64,000 bases of DNA from PALSA-505 sp036502085 (GTDB lineage: Bacteria > Actinomycetota > Actinomycetes > Streptosporangiales > Streptosporangiaceae), in the NCBI GenBank assembly GCA_036502085.1, contig DASXZD010000005.1, positions 1-64,000 of the forward strand. The letters are read 5' to 3'. This document shows positions 16,885-25,736 of the stretch, one piece after another. Both the position numbers and the translations under genes were made by a program. Below the pieces are notes generated by a model. It was given only the letters and a program-made list of their open reading frames with translations, was not told where the DNA came from and searched no databases. The first letter of the stretch is position 1; every line of letters starts with the position of its first letter.

Positions 16885-16924
16885 GGGAAGGATTTTGGTC
16901 GCGTACGCGACCAAAATCCTTCCC
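16885..16924. repeat. Perfect 40-bp palindrome downstream of tRNA-Thr
   Basis: Twenty bases from 16885 (GGGAAGGATTTTGGTCGCGT) are exactly reverse-complemented in 16905-16924 with no spacer. There is no T-tract. It may act as a rho-independent-like terminator for the tRNA and for the convergent ligA transcript, or as a protein-binding or element-associated site. It starts 17 bp after the tRNA. Confidence 0.85.
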
Positions 16925-16998
16925 TCGGCCGCTCCGCTGACCCAGGCCAGCGCGATCCGGGCCACAGCGTGCAGCATGTTCATCGAGTGTCCCCGAGG

Positions 16999-17358
16999 TC
17001 AGGTAGCGATGTCCGGATAGGGCAGTTGAATGTGCTCCATGGCCCGGGCATAAGCCTTCTGGTACTCCAGTGGCCCGTGGTCGCGCTCGAACATGGCGAT
17101 GAACAGGGTCAGGGTCAGGAATGGGTGCGCCCCGAGGCCGAACAGCGCCACGTGGTCTTGGTCGCGTAGCGCCTGGCGCTCCTCCTCGGTAAAGGACAGC
17201 CAGGTCGACCTCTCCGCGTCCGGGCAGCCGAGCAGGCGGCTGGCCATCTCTCGCTCCCACCACTCCACCGTGCCGGCCGCGTCCTCCCGGTAGCGCTCGA
17301 CCAGCCCGGGGTCCCGGTCCACCGTGTAGAGGAACTTGTCCAGCAGGTACTTGCTCAT
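16999..17358 (-). CDS. LigA-like alpha subunit of a type II extradiol ring-cleavage dioxygenase
   Basis: A 119-aa helical protein of the LigA superfamily (DKFLYTVDRDPGLVERY, LGAHPFLTLTLFIAMFERD). In protocatechuate 4,5-dioxygenase this small subunit caps the active site of LigB. The ATG at 17358 overlaps the stop of the catalytic-subunit gene (ATGA), supporting a stoichiometric complex. It is the last gene of the leftward CoA-transferase/lyase/dioxygenase operon. Substrate unknown. Confidence 0.85.
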   Translation of the reverse strand: MSKYLLDKFLYTVDRDPGLVERYREDAAGTVEWWEREMASRLLGCPDAERSTWLSFTEEERQALRDQDHVALFGLGAHPFLTLTLFIAMFERDHGPLEYQKAYARAMEHIQLPYPDIAT

Positions 17359-18218
17359 GCCGGCGCTCCGTTCGGGTACCAGGTGAAGTACGCCTCCATG
17401 GTGTGGAACAGGTCCAGGCTGTCGACATAATCAGCCTTCTCGCCGTCGCCGGCCGCGCCCATCATCAGCATGAAGTCCATGAATCCGTGGGTGGCGTTGC
17501 CCGGGGCGTGCAGGCTGTCCAGCGTTACTTCCGCCAGGCAGCCCTCGACGTCGCCCTGGGCGATCCACTCCACCGCCTTGCGGTCGAACTGCGGGTCCGG
17601 GCCGTGGTCGCCGAACTGGCGCGGGCCGCCCAGCTCGAGTGACAGGTGCCCGGTGCCGATGATGGCCACCCGCTTATCTTCCGGCCAGGATTCGACCATC
17701 TGGCGAAGGGCCCGGCCAAGCTGCACGAAGCGCTTCGGCCGGGGCATCGGCGGCGCGAAGATGTTCGTGTAGACCGGGACGATCGGCAGGTCGGCCTGCG
17801 GCCGGAGCGTGATGATCGGGCAGGTCACGCTGTGGTCGATCCGCAGCTCGTTGCTGAAGGCCAGGTCGAAGCCGGCGTCCAGGCCCTCCCGCAGCAGGTA
17901 GGCGGCCAGGTCCTCCTGGCCCTTGAGCACCATCCGGGGCAGGCCGAACTCGCGCTCCTCGTTGTAGAAGTTCGCGTCGAAGAACGGGGCCTTGCCCACC
18001 AGGAACTGCGGCATATTGTCCAGCCACAGCTGGTGGAAGTGGTCGCTGCCCACCATGACCAGGATGTCAGGCTCGGCCCGGGTGAGCGTCTGGCGGAACG
18101 CCTCGATCTTGGCCACCCAGGCGTCGGCGAACGGCGGGCGGTCCTGTCCGCGGGCGGTGCTCGCCCGGTAATAGAACGGGTGGTGCGTCGAGGCGATGAC
18201 CGCGGCGACGGTGGCCAT
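17355..18218 (-). CDS. LigB-like catalytic subunit of a class III extradiol dioxygenase
   Basis: A 287-aa non-haem Fe(II) dioxygenase that would open a catecholic ring between or next to hydroxylated carbons. Iron ligands expected for LigB are visible: His12 (STHHPF), His60 (GSDHFHQ) and a downstream Glu in FSNELRIDHSV or near the C-terminus; GTGHLSLEL supplies the catalytic His region. The start ATG has GGGAG upstream. It follows the lyase-like gene by 25 bp. The natural substrate (protocatechuate, gallate or another diol) cannot be read from the sequence. Confidence 0.87.
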   Translation of the reverse strand: MATVAAVIASTHHPFYYRASTARGQDRPPFADAWVAKIEAFRQTLTRAEPDILVMVGSDHFHQLWLDNMPQFLVGKAPFFDANFYNEEREFGLPRMVLKGQEDLAAYLLREGLDAGFDLAFSNELRIDHSVTCPIITLRPQADLPIVPVYTNIFAPPMPRPKRFVQLGRALRQMVESWPEDKRVAIIGTGHLSLELGGPRQFGDHGPDPQFDRKAVEWIAQGDVEGCLAEVTLDSLHAPGNATHGFMDFMLMMGAAGDGEKADYVDSLDLFHTMEAYFTWYPNGAPA

Positions 18219-18243
18219 GCATTTTCTCCCTTACGTGCGCCCC

Positions 18244-19068
18244 TCAGCCAGCGGCGTCGGGGTCAACGTAGACCGCGTTGCCGTCCACTGCCAGGTAGGC
18301 GTCCATGCCGATCGGCCGGCGCCGTTCCTCGGCGATCTGCCCGAGCAGCCCGGCCGCCCGGGCCAGCAGCGCGAAGCCGCGCAGCAACTCGACCGGCAGG
18401 CCCAGGTCGGCCAGCGCGGCCCCGCAGACGCCCGCGCCGTTCAGCGGCAGCCGCCGGCCGAGCACCTGCTCGTGCACCCGACCGATCGCCTCGAACAGCC
18501 GCAAGTGCGGTCCGCGCAGGGCCTCGGCCTCGGCGATGCCGATCAGCACGGCTGTGCGGGGGTCGCGGACCTTGTGCACCGGGTGCCCGAGGCCGGGGAC
18601 GAAGGCACCGCGGGCGCGGCTCTCCCGCACCGCCTCCAGGGCCAGCGCGTCCCAGGCCTGGTCACTATCGGGCATCACGGCATCAGGGCCGAGCACGCTG
18701 CGGCGGGTGAGCACGTCGTGCAGGTAGAGGCCGCAGTCCTCGGTGACGCCCAGGAAGCGGGAGCCGCCGCCGAGCAGCCCGGCCGCCAGCGCACCCTGCA
18801 GCGAATCCGGCGCGGACAGGTAGGTCAGCCGCGCCGCGATCGCGGTGGGGGTGAAGCCGTGATCGGCCAGTGCCACCAGCACGGCCTCGAACACCCTGGT
18901 CTCCTGCGGGGTCGGGCGGCGCAGCGCGACCAGCCAGAACGCCAGCTCACCGAAGCTGACCTGCCCCATCAGGTCCGCGCTGAGATCCTGGCCGAGCAGC
19001 CGGATCTCGTCAGCGGTAGACGTCCCGAGCGATGTCGGGAACGACAGGCCGTCGGTTCCGCTGGTCAC
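18244..19068 (-). CDS. Citryl-CoA lyase / citrate synthase-superfamily protein
   Basis: A 274-aa protein resembling the short citryl-CoA lyase-like branch of the citrate synthase superfamily (PGLGHPVHKVRDPRT with the catalytic His, LPLNGAGVCGAALADLG). It is too short for full citrate synthase and differs strongly from the window's real citrate synthase at 44.4 kb. It overlaps the CoA-transferase stop (GTG start at 19068, GTGA) and precedes ligB. Together with the CoA transferase it could thioesterify and then cleave a tricarboxylate-like ring-fission product; this is inference. Confidence 0.8.
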   Translation of the reverse strand: MTSGTDGLSFPTSLGTSTADEIRLLGQDLSADLMGQVSFGELAFWLVALRRPTPQETRVFEAVLVALADHGFTPTAIAARLTYLSAPDSLQGALAAGLLGGGSRFLGVTEDCGLYLHDVLTRRSVLGPDAVMPDSDQAWDALALEAVRESRARGAFVPGLGHPVHKVRDPRTAVLIGIAEAEALRGPHLRLFEAIGRVHEQVLGRRLPLNGAGVCGAALADLGLPVELLRGFALLARAAGLLGQIAEERRRPIGMDAYLAVDGNAVYVDPDAAG

Positions 19069-20267
19069 GAGCTGCCCTCCTCACTGGGGCCGTCGGCGAG
19101 CCAGCGGCGGATCTCCTCCCCGTGCTGGTCCAGGGTGGGCGGCGGCAGGCGGTAGTCCGCCGGGGTCGCGGAGAAGGTGATCGGGTGGCGGACCGAGGTG
19201 ACGGCGCCGGGGCCTTCGCCCACCTCCACCACCGGATCGAGCCCGACCTCCCGCGCGAACGCTACTCCCTGATCGACTGTGTTGATCGGCCCGCATGGCA
19301 CCCCGGCCGCGATCAGCTCGCGGAACCACTCGCCCTTGGGCCGGGTCCGCAGCCGCTCCATCAGCAGCGGCCGGAGCTGGTCGCGGTTGGCCGTCCGGTC
19401 CTCGTTGCGGCTGAAGCGGGGATCGTCGGCGAGCTGCGGGACACCCAGCACCTCCGCCAGCTTGCGGAACTGGCCGTTGTTGCCGGCGGTGATGATCAGC
19501 TCGCCGTCGGCGCACGGCAGCGGCTCGTACGGGAACAGGCTGGGATGGCTGTTGCCCATCCGGAACGGCACCACGCCGCCGGCCACGTACGCGCTGGCCT
19601 GGTTGACCAGGCCGGACAGGGCGGACGCCAGCAGGCTCACCTCGACGTGCTGGCCCCGCCCGGTCGACTGCCGGTGGCTGAGCGCGGCCAGGATCCCGAT
19701 GGTGGCGTGCAGGCCGGCCATCACGTCGAACACCGACACGCCCGCCCGGAACGGCTCGCCGTCAGCGGCGCCGGTCAGGCTCATCAGGCCCGACATGGCC
19801 TGGACGATGAGGTCGTACCCGGGCAGGTGCCCCCCGCCGGGGCCGCTGCCGAAGCCGCTGATCGAGGCGTAGATTACCGCTGGGTTGCGCTCGGATACGG
19901 CCGGGTAGTCCAGGCCGAACCGGGCCAGGCCGCCGGGCCGGAAGTTCTCGATGAACACGTCAGCGCGCCGGGACAACTCGCGCGCCGCGCCGCGGTCGGC
20001 GTCGTCGTGCAGGTCCAGGACGATCGAGCGCTTGTTCCGGTTGACGCCGAGATAGTAGGTGGAGACGCCGTTCCGGACCGGCGGCTGCCAGGCCCGGGTA
20101 TCGTCCCCGCCCGGCGGCCCCTCGACCTTGACCACCTCGGCACCGAGGTCGGCCAGCAGCATGGTGGCGTACGGCCCGGCCAGCACCCGGGAGAAGTCGG
20201 CCACCAGCAGCCCGGCCAGCGGCCCGCCGCCCGGCTCGGCTCCCGGCACCCGGCGACTTCCCGTCAT
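19065..20267 (-). CDS. CaiB/BaiF family CoA transferase
   Basis: A 400-aa class III CoA transferase. The N-terminal ADFSRVLAGPYATMLLADLG, VDVFIENFRPG-like segment and AGVSVFDVMAGLHA (the catalytic Asp of the family) are clear. It would move CoA from a donor (succinyl-, acetyl- or formyl-CoA) to a carboxylic acid. The ATG follows GAGGAGG. It is the first gene of the operon that continues to the citryl-CoA-lyase-like gene and the LigAB subunits, and it is divergent from the amidohydrolase gene. Confidence 0.9.
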   Translation of the reverse strand: MTGSRRVPGAEPGGGPLAGLLVADFSRVLAGPYATMLLADLGAEVVKVEGPPGGDDTRAWQPPVRNGVSTYYLGVNRNKRSIVLDLHDDADRGAARELSRRADVFIENFRPGGLARFGLDYPAVSERNPAVIYASISGFGSGPGGGHLPGYDLIVQAMSGLMSLTGAADGEPFRAGVSVFDVMAGLHATIGILAALSHRQSTGRGQHVEVSLLASALSGLVNQASAYVAGGVVPFRMGNSHPSLFPYEPLPCADGELIITAGNNGQFRKLAEVLGVPQLADDPRFSRNEDRTANRDQLRPLLMERLRTRPKGEWFRELIAAGVPCGPINTVDQGVAFAREVGLDPVVEVGEGPGAVTSVRHPITFSATPADYRLPPPTLDQHGEEIRRWLADGPSEEGSS

Positions 20268-20395
20268 GCTCCTCCTCGGGGCAGATCCGGACTGCGGACA
20301 GGTGTCCGGCTCAGCGCTGTGGCCAACGCAATACGGGGAGAAGTCTTCGGCGGAAACCAGCGCTATGTCAAGGACAGAGCGCAGGGTGCGAGCGC

Positions 20396-20431
20396 TTGAC
20401 AGGCCGTCTCGTGCTGGCCGAGAGTACTCTC
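20396..20431. promoter_or_regulatory. Divergent promoter/operator region with GAGAGTACTCTC palindrome
   Basis: The 247-bp gap between the CoA transferase and the amidohydrolase contains TTGACA (20396-20401) and a perfect 12-bp palindrome GAGAGTACTCTC (20420-20431). IclR proteins often bind such palindromes between divergent catabolic genes; the link to the IclR gene two genes away is inference. Confidence 0.4.
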
Positions 20432-20514
20432 ACTGGCCGGCTGGCCGCTTAGCGGACACTCGTCCGCGCAAGCAGGCATTCATCTGCGCTCAGCCGGCCC
20501 GGCTGGAGGATGCG

Positions 20515-21999
20515 ATGCCGAACCCAGATCTGGATCTGGCTCACCTGGACGGCCGTCCGGTCCTGCTGCGCGGCGGCACGGTGCTCACCATGGACGACCG
20601 TCACACGGTCCTGCCCGGCGGGGACGTGCTGGTGACCGGGGACAGGATCACGGCGGTCGGGACCGCCCTGGACGCGCCCTCGGGCGCGCTGGAGATCGAC
20701 GCGAGCGGGGGCATCGTGATGCCCGGGATGATCGACACGCACCGGCACATGTGGCAGACGGCCATGCGCGGGTACGGCGCGGACTGGACGCTGACCCAGT
20801 ACTTCGTCTGGTACTACCTGGAGCACGGCCGCCGGTTCCGCCCCGAGGACATCTACGCCGGCAACATGCTGGCCGCCTGGGAGGCACTGGAAGCCGGCGT
20901 GACCACCACGGTGGACTGGTCGCACGGGCTGCAGAGCGTGGACCACGCCGAGGCCGCCCTGGACGCGCTGCGGGCAGTGCCCGGCCGGTTCGTCCTCGCC
21001 TACGGCAACATCGCGGCCGCGCCTTGGGAGTGGGCCGCCGACCCGGCCGTCCGCTCGTTCCTGGAGCGGAGCCGCTCCGGCGCCGGCGACATGCTCGGCT
21101 TCCAGCTCGCCTTCGACGTCACCGGCGACCCGGCCTTCCCTGAGGAGGCGGCCTTCGAGGCCGCCCGCGAACTGGGCCTGCCGGTCACCACGCACGCGGG
21201 CGTCTGGGGCGCGACCAACGACGACGGTATCCGGCTGATGCACGAGCACGGGTTCATGACCCCGGAGACGATCTACGTGCACGCCGCCTCGCTCAGCACC
21301 GATTCCTACCACCGGATCGCGGCCACCGGCGGCTCGATTTCGGTGTCCACCGAGTCCGAGCAGAGCGCCGGGCAGGGCTACCCGCCCACCTGGCAGGTGC
21401 GCAAGCACGACATCCCGGTGTCGCTGTCGATGGACACCAGCGTCTGGTGGAGCGGCGACCTGTTCTCGGCCATGCGCACCACGCTGGGGGCCGACCGGTC
21501 CCGCGAACACCTCGAGGCGCACGTAAAGGGAGAAACGGTTACCCATGCCCACCTGCGGGCCGAGCAGGTGGTCGACTGGGCCACCCGGGGCGGGGCCCGC
21601 GCGCTCGGCCGCGACGACCTGGGCCGGCTGGCGCCAGGCCAGAAGGCCGACATAGTGCTGATCAAGAACGACAGCTCGCCGGTGTCCTTCCCGCTGCTGA
21701 ACCCGTACGGTCACGTCGCCTTCCAGGCGCAGCGCGGTGACGTGCATACGGTCCTGGTGGATGGGAAGATCATCAAGTCCGAAAACCGGCTGGTCGGCGC
21801 CGATCTCCCAGCGGCGCGGCGGCTGATCGGGGACACCGTGGACTACCTGCGCGCTGACATGGGCGAGGAGGCCTGGGCCGGCGGGATGAACCCGGACCTG
21901 CCCGGCACGGAGGTGCTGGACCACCCGTACCAGTACACCGAGTACAAGTCCGACTCGACGCACGGCGCCCGCGGCAGCGTGTTCGGCGACGCCGGATAG
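20515..21999 (+). CDS. Amidohydrolase-superfamily metal-dependent hydrolase (ATZ/TRZ/deaminase-like)
   Basis: A 494-aa TIM-barrel hydrolase. The first metal motif is DTHRHMWQ (HxH, about 79-82), followed by THAGVWG, YVHAASLS and the catalytic Asp in SMDTSVW, the order seen in chlorohydrolases and in S-adenosylhomocysteine or guanine deaminases. The N- and C-terminal beta-sandwich ends in a conserved LVDGKIIKSENRLV. It probably removes an amino or halo group from a heterocyclic or aromatic compound. The ATG at 20515 has GGAGGA 4 nt upstream. IclR follows after 17 bp. Confidence 0.87.
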   Translation: MPNPDLDLAHLDGRPVLLRGGTVLTMDDRHTVLPGGDVLVTGDRITAVGTALDAPSGALEIDASGGIVMPGMIDTHRHMWQTAMRGYGADWTLTQYFVWYYLEHGRRFRPEDIYAGNMLAAWEALEAGVTTTVDWSHGLQSVDHAEAALDALRAVPGRFVLAYGNIAAAPWEWAADPAVRSFLERSRSGAGDMLGFQLAFDVTGDPAFPEEAAFEAARELGLPVTTHAGVWGATNDDGIRLMHEHGFMTPETIYVHAASLSTDSYHRIAATGGSISVSTESEQSAGQGYPPTWQVRKHDIPVSLSMDTSVWWSGDLFSAMRTTLGADRSREHLEAHVKGETVTHAHLRAEQVVDWATRGGARALGRDDLGRLAPGQKADIVLIKNDSSPVSFPLLNPYGHVAFQAQRGDVHTVLVDGKIIKSENRLVGADLPAARRLIGDTVDYLRADMGEEAWAGGMNPDLPGTEVLDHPYQYTEYKSDSTHGARGSVFGDAG

Positions 22000-22016
22000 C
22001 AGCGGAGCAGGCGGGC

Positions 22017-22847
22017 ATGGCCGGACGCGGCCGCGGGCCGGATTTCGTCGAGTCGCTGGCGCGCGGCCTGGACATCCTCGCCTACCTGGGCACCGAGCGG
22101 CGGGCCGTGTCGCTCAGCGAGGTGGCCACGGCGGCCGGCCTGGCCCGGCCTACGGCGCGGCGGCTGCTGCTCACCCTGCAGGAGCTGGGCTTCGTCCGCT
22201 CCGCGGACGGCACGTTCCGGCTGACGCCGAAGGTGATGAGCCTCGGCGTCGGCTACGTCAGCTCGCTGGGCCTGTGGGAGATCGCCCGCCCGCACCTGGA
22301 AGCGCTGGTGGCCCGCACCGGCGAGTCGTCGTCCATGGCCCAGCTGTCTGGCTCGGACATCGTCTACGTGGCCCGCGTCTCGGTACCGAAGCTGATCGCG
22401 CTGCGGGTGGAGATCGGCACGCACTTCCCGGCGGCGCAGACATCGCAGGGCAAGGTGCTGCTGGCCGCCCTGCCGCCGGACCAGGCGGCGGCGGTGCTGG
22501 CCGAGCCCAGCCGCTCCGGGCTGCCGCCCTACATCGGCCGGTCGCCCGGTCAGCTACGTGACGAGCTGACTGAGGTCAGGGCGCGCGGCTGGGCCCTGGC
22601 CGACGAGGAACTCGCGCCCGGCGTCCGGTCGGTCGCCGCGCCGGTGCGAGACGGCGCCGGCGTCGTACGGGCCGCGATGAACGTCACCGTGCACGCCGCC
22701 GAGACCAGCGTCCAGCACTTGCTGACCGAGTACCTGCCGCTGCTGCTGATGACGGCCGGTCAGGTCAGCGCGGAATGGACGCTGTGGCAGTCGCGCCCGC
22801 ACCTGGAGGTCCAGCGCCCGGCCCAGGCGGGCCCGGCGACCGCCTGA
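22017..22847 (+). CDS. IclR-family transcription regulator (PcaR/PobR-like)
   Basis: A 276-aa regulator. The N-terminal winged helix-turn-helix (about 10-80; LSEVATAAGLARPTARRLL) and effector-binding domain (about 85-255; FPAAQTSQGKVLLAAL, RGWALADEELAPGVRSVAAPV) match the PcaR/PcaU/PobR subgroup that responds to aromatic acids. It follows the amidohydrolase by 17 bp with GGAGCAGG upstream. It very likely controls the divergent dioxygenase/CoA-transferase cluster. Activator or repressor mode is unknown. Confidence 0.9.
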   Translation: MAGRGRGPDFVESLARGLDILAYLGTERRAVSLSEVATAAGLARPTARRLLLTLQELGFVRSADGTFRLTPKVMSLGVGYVSSLGLWEIARPHLEALVARTGESSSMAQLSGSDIVYVARVSVPKLIALRVEIGTHFPAAQTSQGKVLLAALPPDQAAAVLAEPSRSGLPPYIGRSPGQLRDELTEVRARGWALADEELAPGVRSVAAPVRDGAGVVRAAMNVTVHAAETSVQHLLTEYLPLLLMTAGQVSAEWTLWQSRPHLEVQRPAQAGPATA

Positions 22848-23004
22848 CTCAGGCGGCGCTCGGTACCCTCTCGCGGCCGCCAGGGGCGGCCGGTGACATC
22901 CCCTGGCCTGGACGTCAGGCACCGGGAGTCGTCTCGCCGCCGGAATTTTGACTTTCCTTTACGATTTCTTCTACATGTGTGGACTAGGGGGGTTGTTCGC
23001 GATC

Positions 23005-25533
23005 GTGACCGACTGGGGCTATGCGGCCTGCGCCGCCTGCGTCTGTGTTGCCGGAGTATCGCCATCAGATCCGCCGGGCGGCCCGGCGGTCAGGCGTAAG
23101 GGAAGTGATCTGAGTACGGGCCGCTATCAGGGCCAGCTGGAGGCAGCGGGACACCCGCGCGGCTGGCCCGGGCGTTCTGGCTTAGCGGACGCCCACAGCG
23201 GGGAAGCGGGCATCGCGGGGTCGCTGCCGGAGCTGGCGGGTGCGCTGCGGGCCCGGCTTCGGGAGCAGGAGCGGCGCACCGGGCGGGCACTGTCCCGGCG
23301 GCGGCTGGCGGACGAGCTGAATGTCTCGGTACGCAGCGTGTACGCCTACCTCAGCGGGACGACGCTGATCCCTGACGCGGTGCTGGGTCGGCTGCTGACC
23401 CGGCTGGACGTGCCCGGACCCGCGGCCGCGGCCCTGCTGCGGGCCCGGGACCGGGTAGAGATGACCCGCCGGCAGCCGGCCGGGCCGGTGGTACGGGAAC
23501 TGCCGCCGGTGGCCGCGGCCTTCACCGGCCGGGCCGGGCCGCTGAGCGAGCTGGACCGGCTGCGGGCCGGGCGGCGAGCTGCGGGCTGCACGGGGGTGTG
23601 CGTGCTGGACGGCGCGGCCGGAGTGGGCAAGACAGCGCTGGCGCTGGCGTGGGCACACCGCTCCCGCGGGCGGTTCCCTGACGGCTGCCTGTTCGTGGAT
23701 CTGCGCGGCTATGACCCGGAGCAGCCGCTTGACCCGCATGAGGCGCTGGGGATCCTGCTGCGCAGCCTTGGCCTGGCCGATGCGGAGCTGCCGGGCAGGC
23801 TGACCGCCCGGATCAGCCGCTACCGGACCCTGGCCGACGGCAAGCGGATGCTGATCGTGCTGGATAACGCGTTCTCCGCCGATCAGGTGCGGCCGCTGCT
23901 GCCCGGTGCCCCCGGCTGTTTCGTGGTGGTGACCAGCCGGGATGACCTGGCCGGGCTGGTAGCACGGGACGGCGCGCACCGGATTACCCTCGGTCCGCTG
24001 ACCGAAGCGGAAGGGACGGAACTGCTGGAGGCGCTGCTGGGCCCGCGCCGGGTCCTGGCCGAGCCGCAGGCGGCCCGGACGCTGGCTGACGCGTGCGAGC
24101 GCCTGCCGCTCGCGATGCGCCTGGCCGCTGAGGCGGCCTTCTCGCGGCCGGATGAGCCGCTGGCAGCGATCGCTGCCGAACTCAGGGAACGCCGGCTGGC
24201 CCTGCTGGCCGGGAGCGGGGATGAGCGCGCCGACCTGCGCGCGGTGCTGTCCTGGAGCTACCGCCGTCTGGTCACCGGCCACCCCGCGGCCGCCCGGGCC
24301 TTCCGCCTGCTGGGCATCCATCCGGGCCCGGACTTCGACGCCCCCAGTGCCGCCGCGCTGCTCGGGGTGCCGTCCGGCCATGCGGCCGACCTGATCGGCG
24401 TCCTGGCCCGCGGCCACCTGGTCGAGCCCCGCCCAGGAATGCCCCGGCGATTCCGGATGCACGACCTGCTGCGCGCCTACGCCGCCGAGCTATCCGCCGC
24501 CTGCGATGACGGCCAGGCCACGGAGGCCAGCCTGACCCAGCTGGCCCGCTACTGCACCCTGGCCGCCGAGCGAGCCGCCCGCCTGCTGGCGCCCGAAGCG
24601 GACGGCGCTCCGCCCGCCGCCGGACCCGGAGACGCTGACCTGCCCGGGTTCACCGGCGCCGGGCCGGCCCGGTGCTGGCTGGATGCCCAGCGGCCCGGAC
24701 TGGTGGCGGTGGCCGTGGCCGCGGCCGACCGCGGCCTGGGCGGTTATGCCGGCCGGCTGTCCGCTGCACTGGAGGCCTACCTGGACTCCGCGGCTCGGTA
24801 CCACGACGCCCTGACCGTGCACGCGTGCGCGCTGCGGGTCGGCGACGCGGCCGACCGCGCCGCCGCCCGTGCCCGTCTGGCCGCCACCTACTTGCGCCTG
24901 GGGCGAATCGAAGAGGCGCTCATGCACGCCGGGCAGGCCCTCGCCGACGCCCAAGCGGCCGGCGATCGCCCGGCCCTGGTCAGCGCGCGGCAGTGGCTGG
25001 GCGTGGCCCAGGCCCGGCTGGGCCAGAACGAGGCCGCCGCCGGGCATTTCCTGAGCGCGCTGGCGCTGGCCCGGCGGGCCGGCGACCGGCTGACCGAAGG
25101 CCGCCTGACCGGCTACCTCGCGATCGTGCACGCTCAGCAGCGGCACTACGGCCAGGCCCTGGAGCACGGCCTGCGCGCCCTCGCGCTCGCCCGGGAGCTG
25201 GGCGACCAGCCGGGCGAAGGACGTGCCCTGTGCAACCTCGGCGACATCTGCCGGCTGGCCGGGCACTACCGCGACGCCGCTGCCTACGGCCAGCAGGCCG
25301 AGGTGATCGCGGCCGAGACCGGCGACCGGTCCGCGCAGGCCGACATCGCCGTCAACCTGGCCGTCACCTGCATGAACCTGGGCCGCTACACCGAAGCGGA
25401 GCACTACTACCGGCAGGCGATGGCCGGTGCCCGTGATGTGGGGCACCGCGATCTGGAGACCAGGGCACGGACCGGGCTCCAGGAAGCAGCCGGCCGGCGG
25501 CGCGGCGGCCTGTACGGCCCGGTATCTTGCTGA
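23005..25533 (+). CDS. STAND/NB-ARC ATPase with N-terminal HTH and C-terminal TPRs
   Basis: About 842 aa. A helix-turn-helix (LADELNVSVRSVYAYLSG) leads into an AfsR-like NB-ARC ATPase (Walker A GAAGVGKTAL, Walker B MLIVLDNA, VVVTSRDD, LPLAMRLAAE, then RMHDLLRAYAAE) and a tetratricopeptide array (about 600-830). It lacks the BTAD domain of SARP regulators. Such proteins are signal-gated switches and regulators. The start is uncertain: GTG 23005 is chosen because TTGACT/CTACAT (22948-22976) looks like a promoter covering the earlier ATG at 22975. No partner gene is adjacent. Confidence 0.7.
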   Translation: MTDWGYAACAACVCVAGVSPSDPPGGPAVRRKGSDLSTGRYQGQLEAAGHPRGWPGRSGLADAHSGEAGIAGSLPELAGALRARLREQERRTGRALSRRRLADELNVSVRSVYAYLSGTTLIPDAVLGRLLTRLDVPGPAAAALLRARDRVEMTRRQPAGPVVRELPPVAAAFTGRAGPLSELDRLRAGRRAAGCTGVCVLDGAAGVGKTALALAWAHRSRGRFPDGCLFVDLRGYDPEQPLDPHEALGILLRSLGLADAELPGRLTARISRYRTLADGKRMLIVLDNAFSADQVRPLLPGAPGCFVVVTSRDDLAGLVARDGAHRITLGPLTEAEGTELLEALLGPRRVLAEPQAARTLADACERLPLAMRLAAEAAFSRPDEPLAAIAAELRERRLALLAGSGDERADLRAVLSWSYRRLVTGHPAAARAFRLLGIHPGPDFDAPSAAALLGVPSGHAADLIGVLARGHLVEPRPGMPRRFRMHDLLRAYAAELSAACDDGQATEASLTQLARYCTLAAERAARLLAPEADGAPPAAGPGDADLPGFTGAGPARCWLDAQRPGLVAVAVAAADRGLGGYAGRLSAALEAYLDSAARYHDALTVHACALRVGDAADRAAARARLAATYLRLGRIEEALMHAGQALADAQAAGDRPALVSARQWLGVAQARLGQNEAAAGHFLSALALARRAGDRLTEGRLTGYLAIVHAQQRHYGQALEHGLRALALARELGDQPGEGRALCNLGDICRLAGHYRDAAAYGQQAEVIAAETGDRSAQADIAVNLAVTCMNLGRYTEAEHYYRQAMAGARDVGHRDLETRARTGLQEAAGRRRGGLYGPVSC

Positions 25534-25736
25534 CTCGTGCTGGATGGCGGTGCGGTCTTCGTGCCCGACGAGATTCCGCGCCGAGCGGGAGCCTGCCGGA
25601 CCACCGCAGGCCGATCCGGTCCGGGCGGCCGAGGCACTATGACGCTGCGGCGCGGCCCGCGCTGGTCCGTGGCCGGGACCGGCGGCCGGGATTCTTCCTG
25701 GCACTGCAGAGCTGACGCGGCCGATACGTTTGTGAC

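Noticed and set aside
20059..20514. Extension of the amidohydrolase frame to 20059
   Set aside because: It would run through the divergent CoA-transferase gene and the shared promoter; a good ribosome-binding site exists before 20515.
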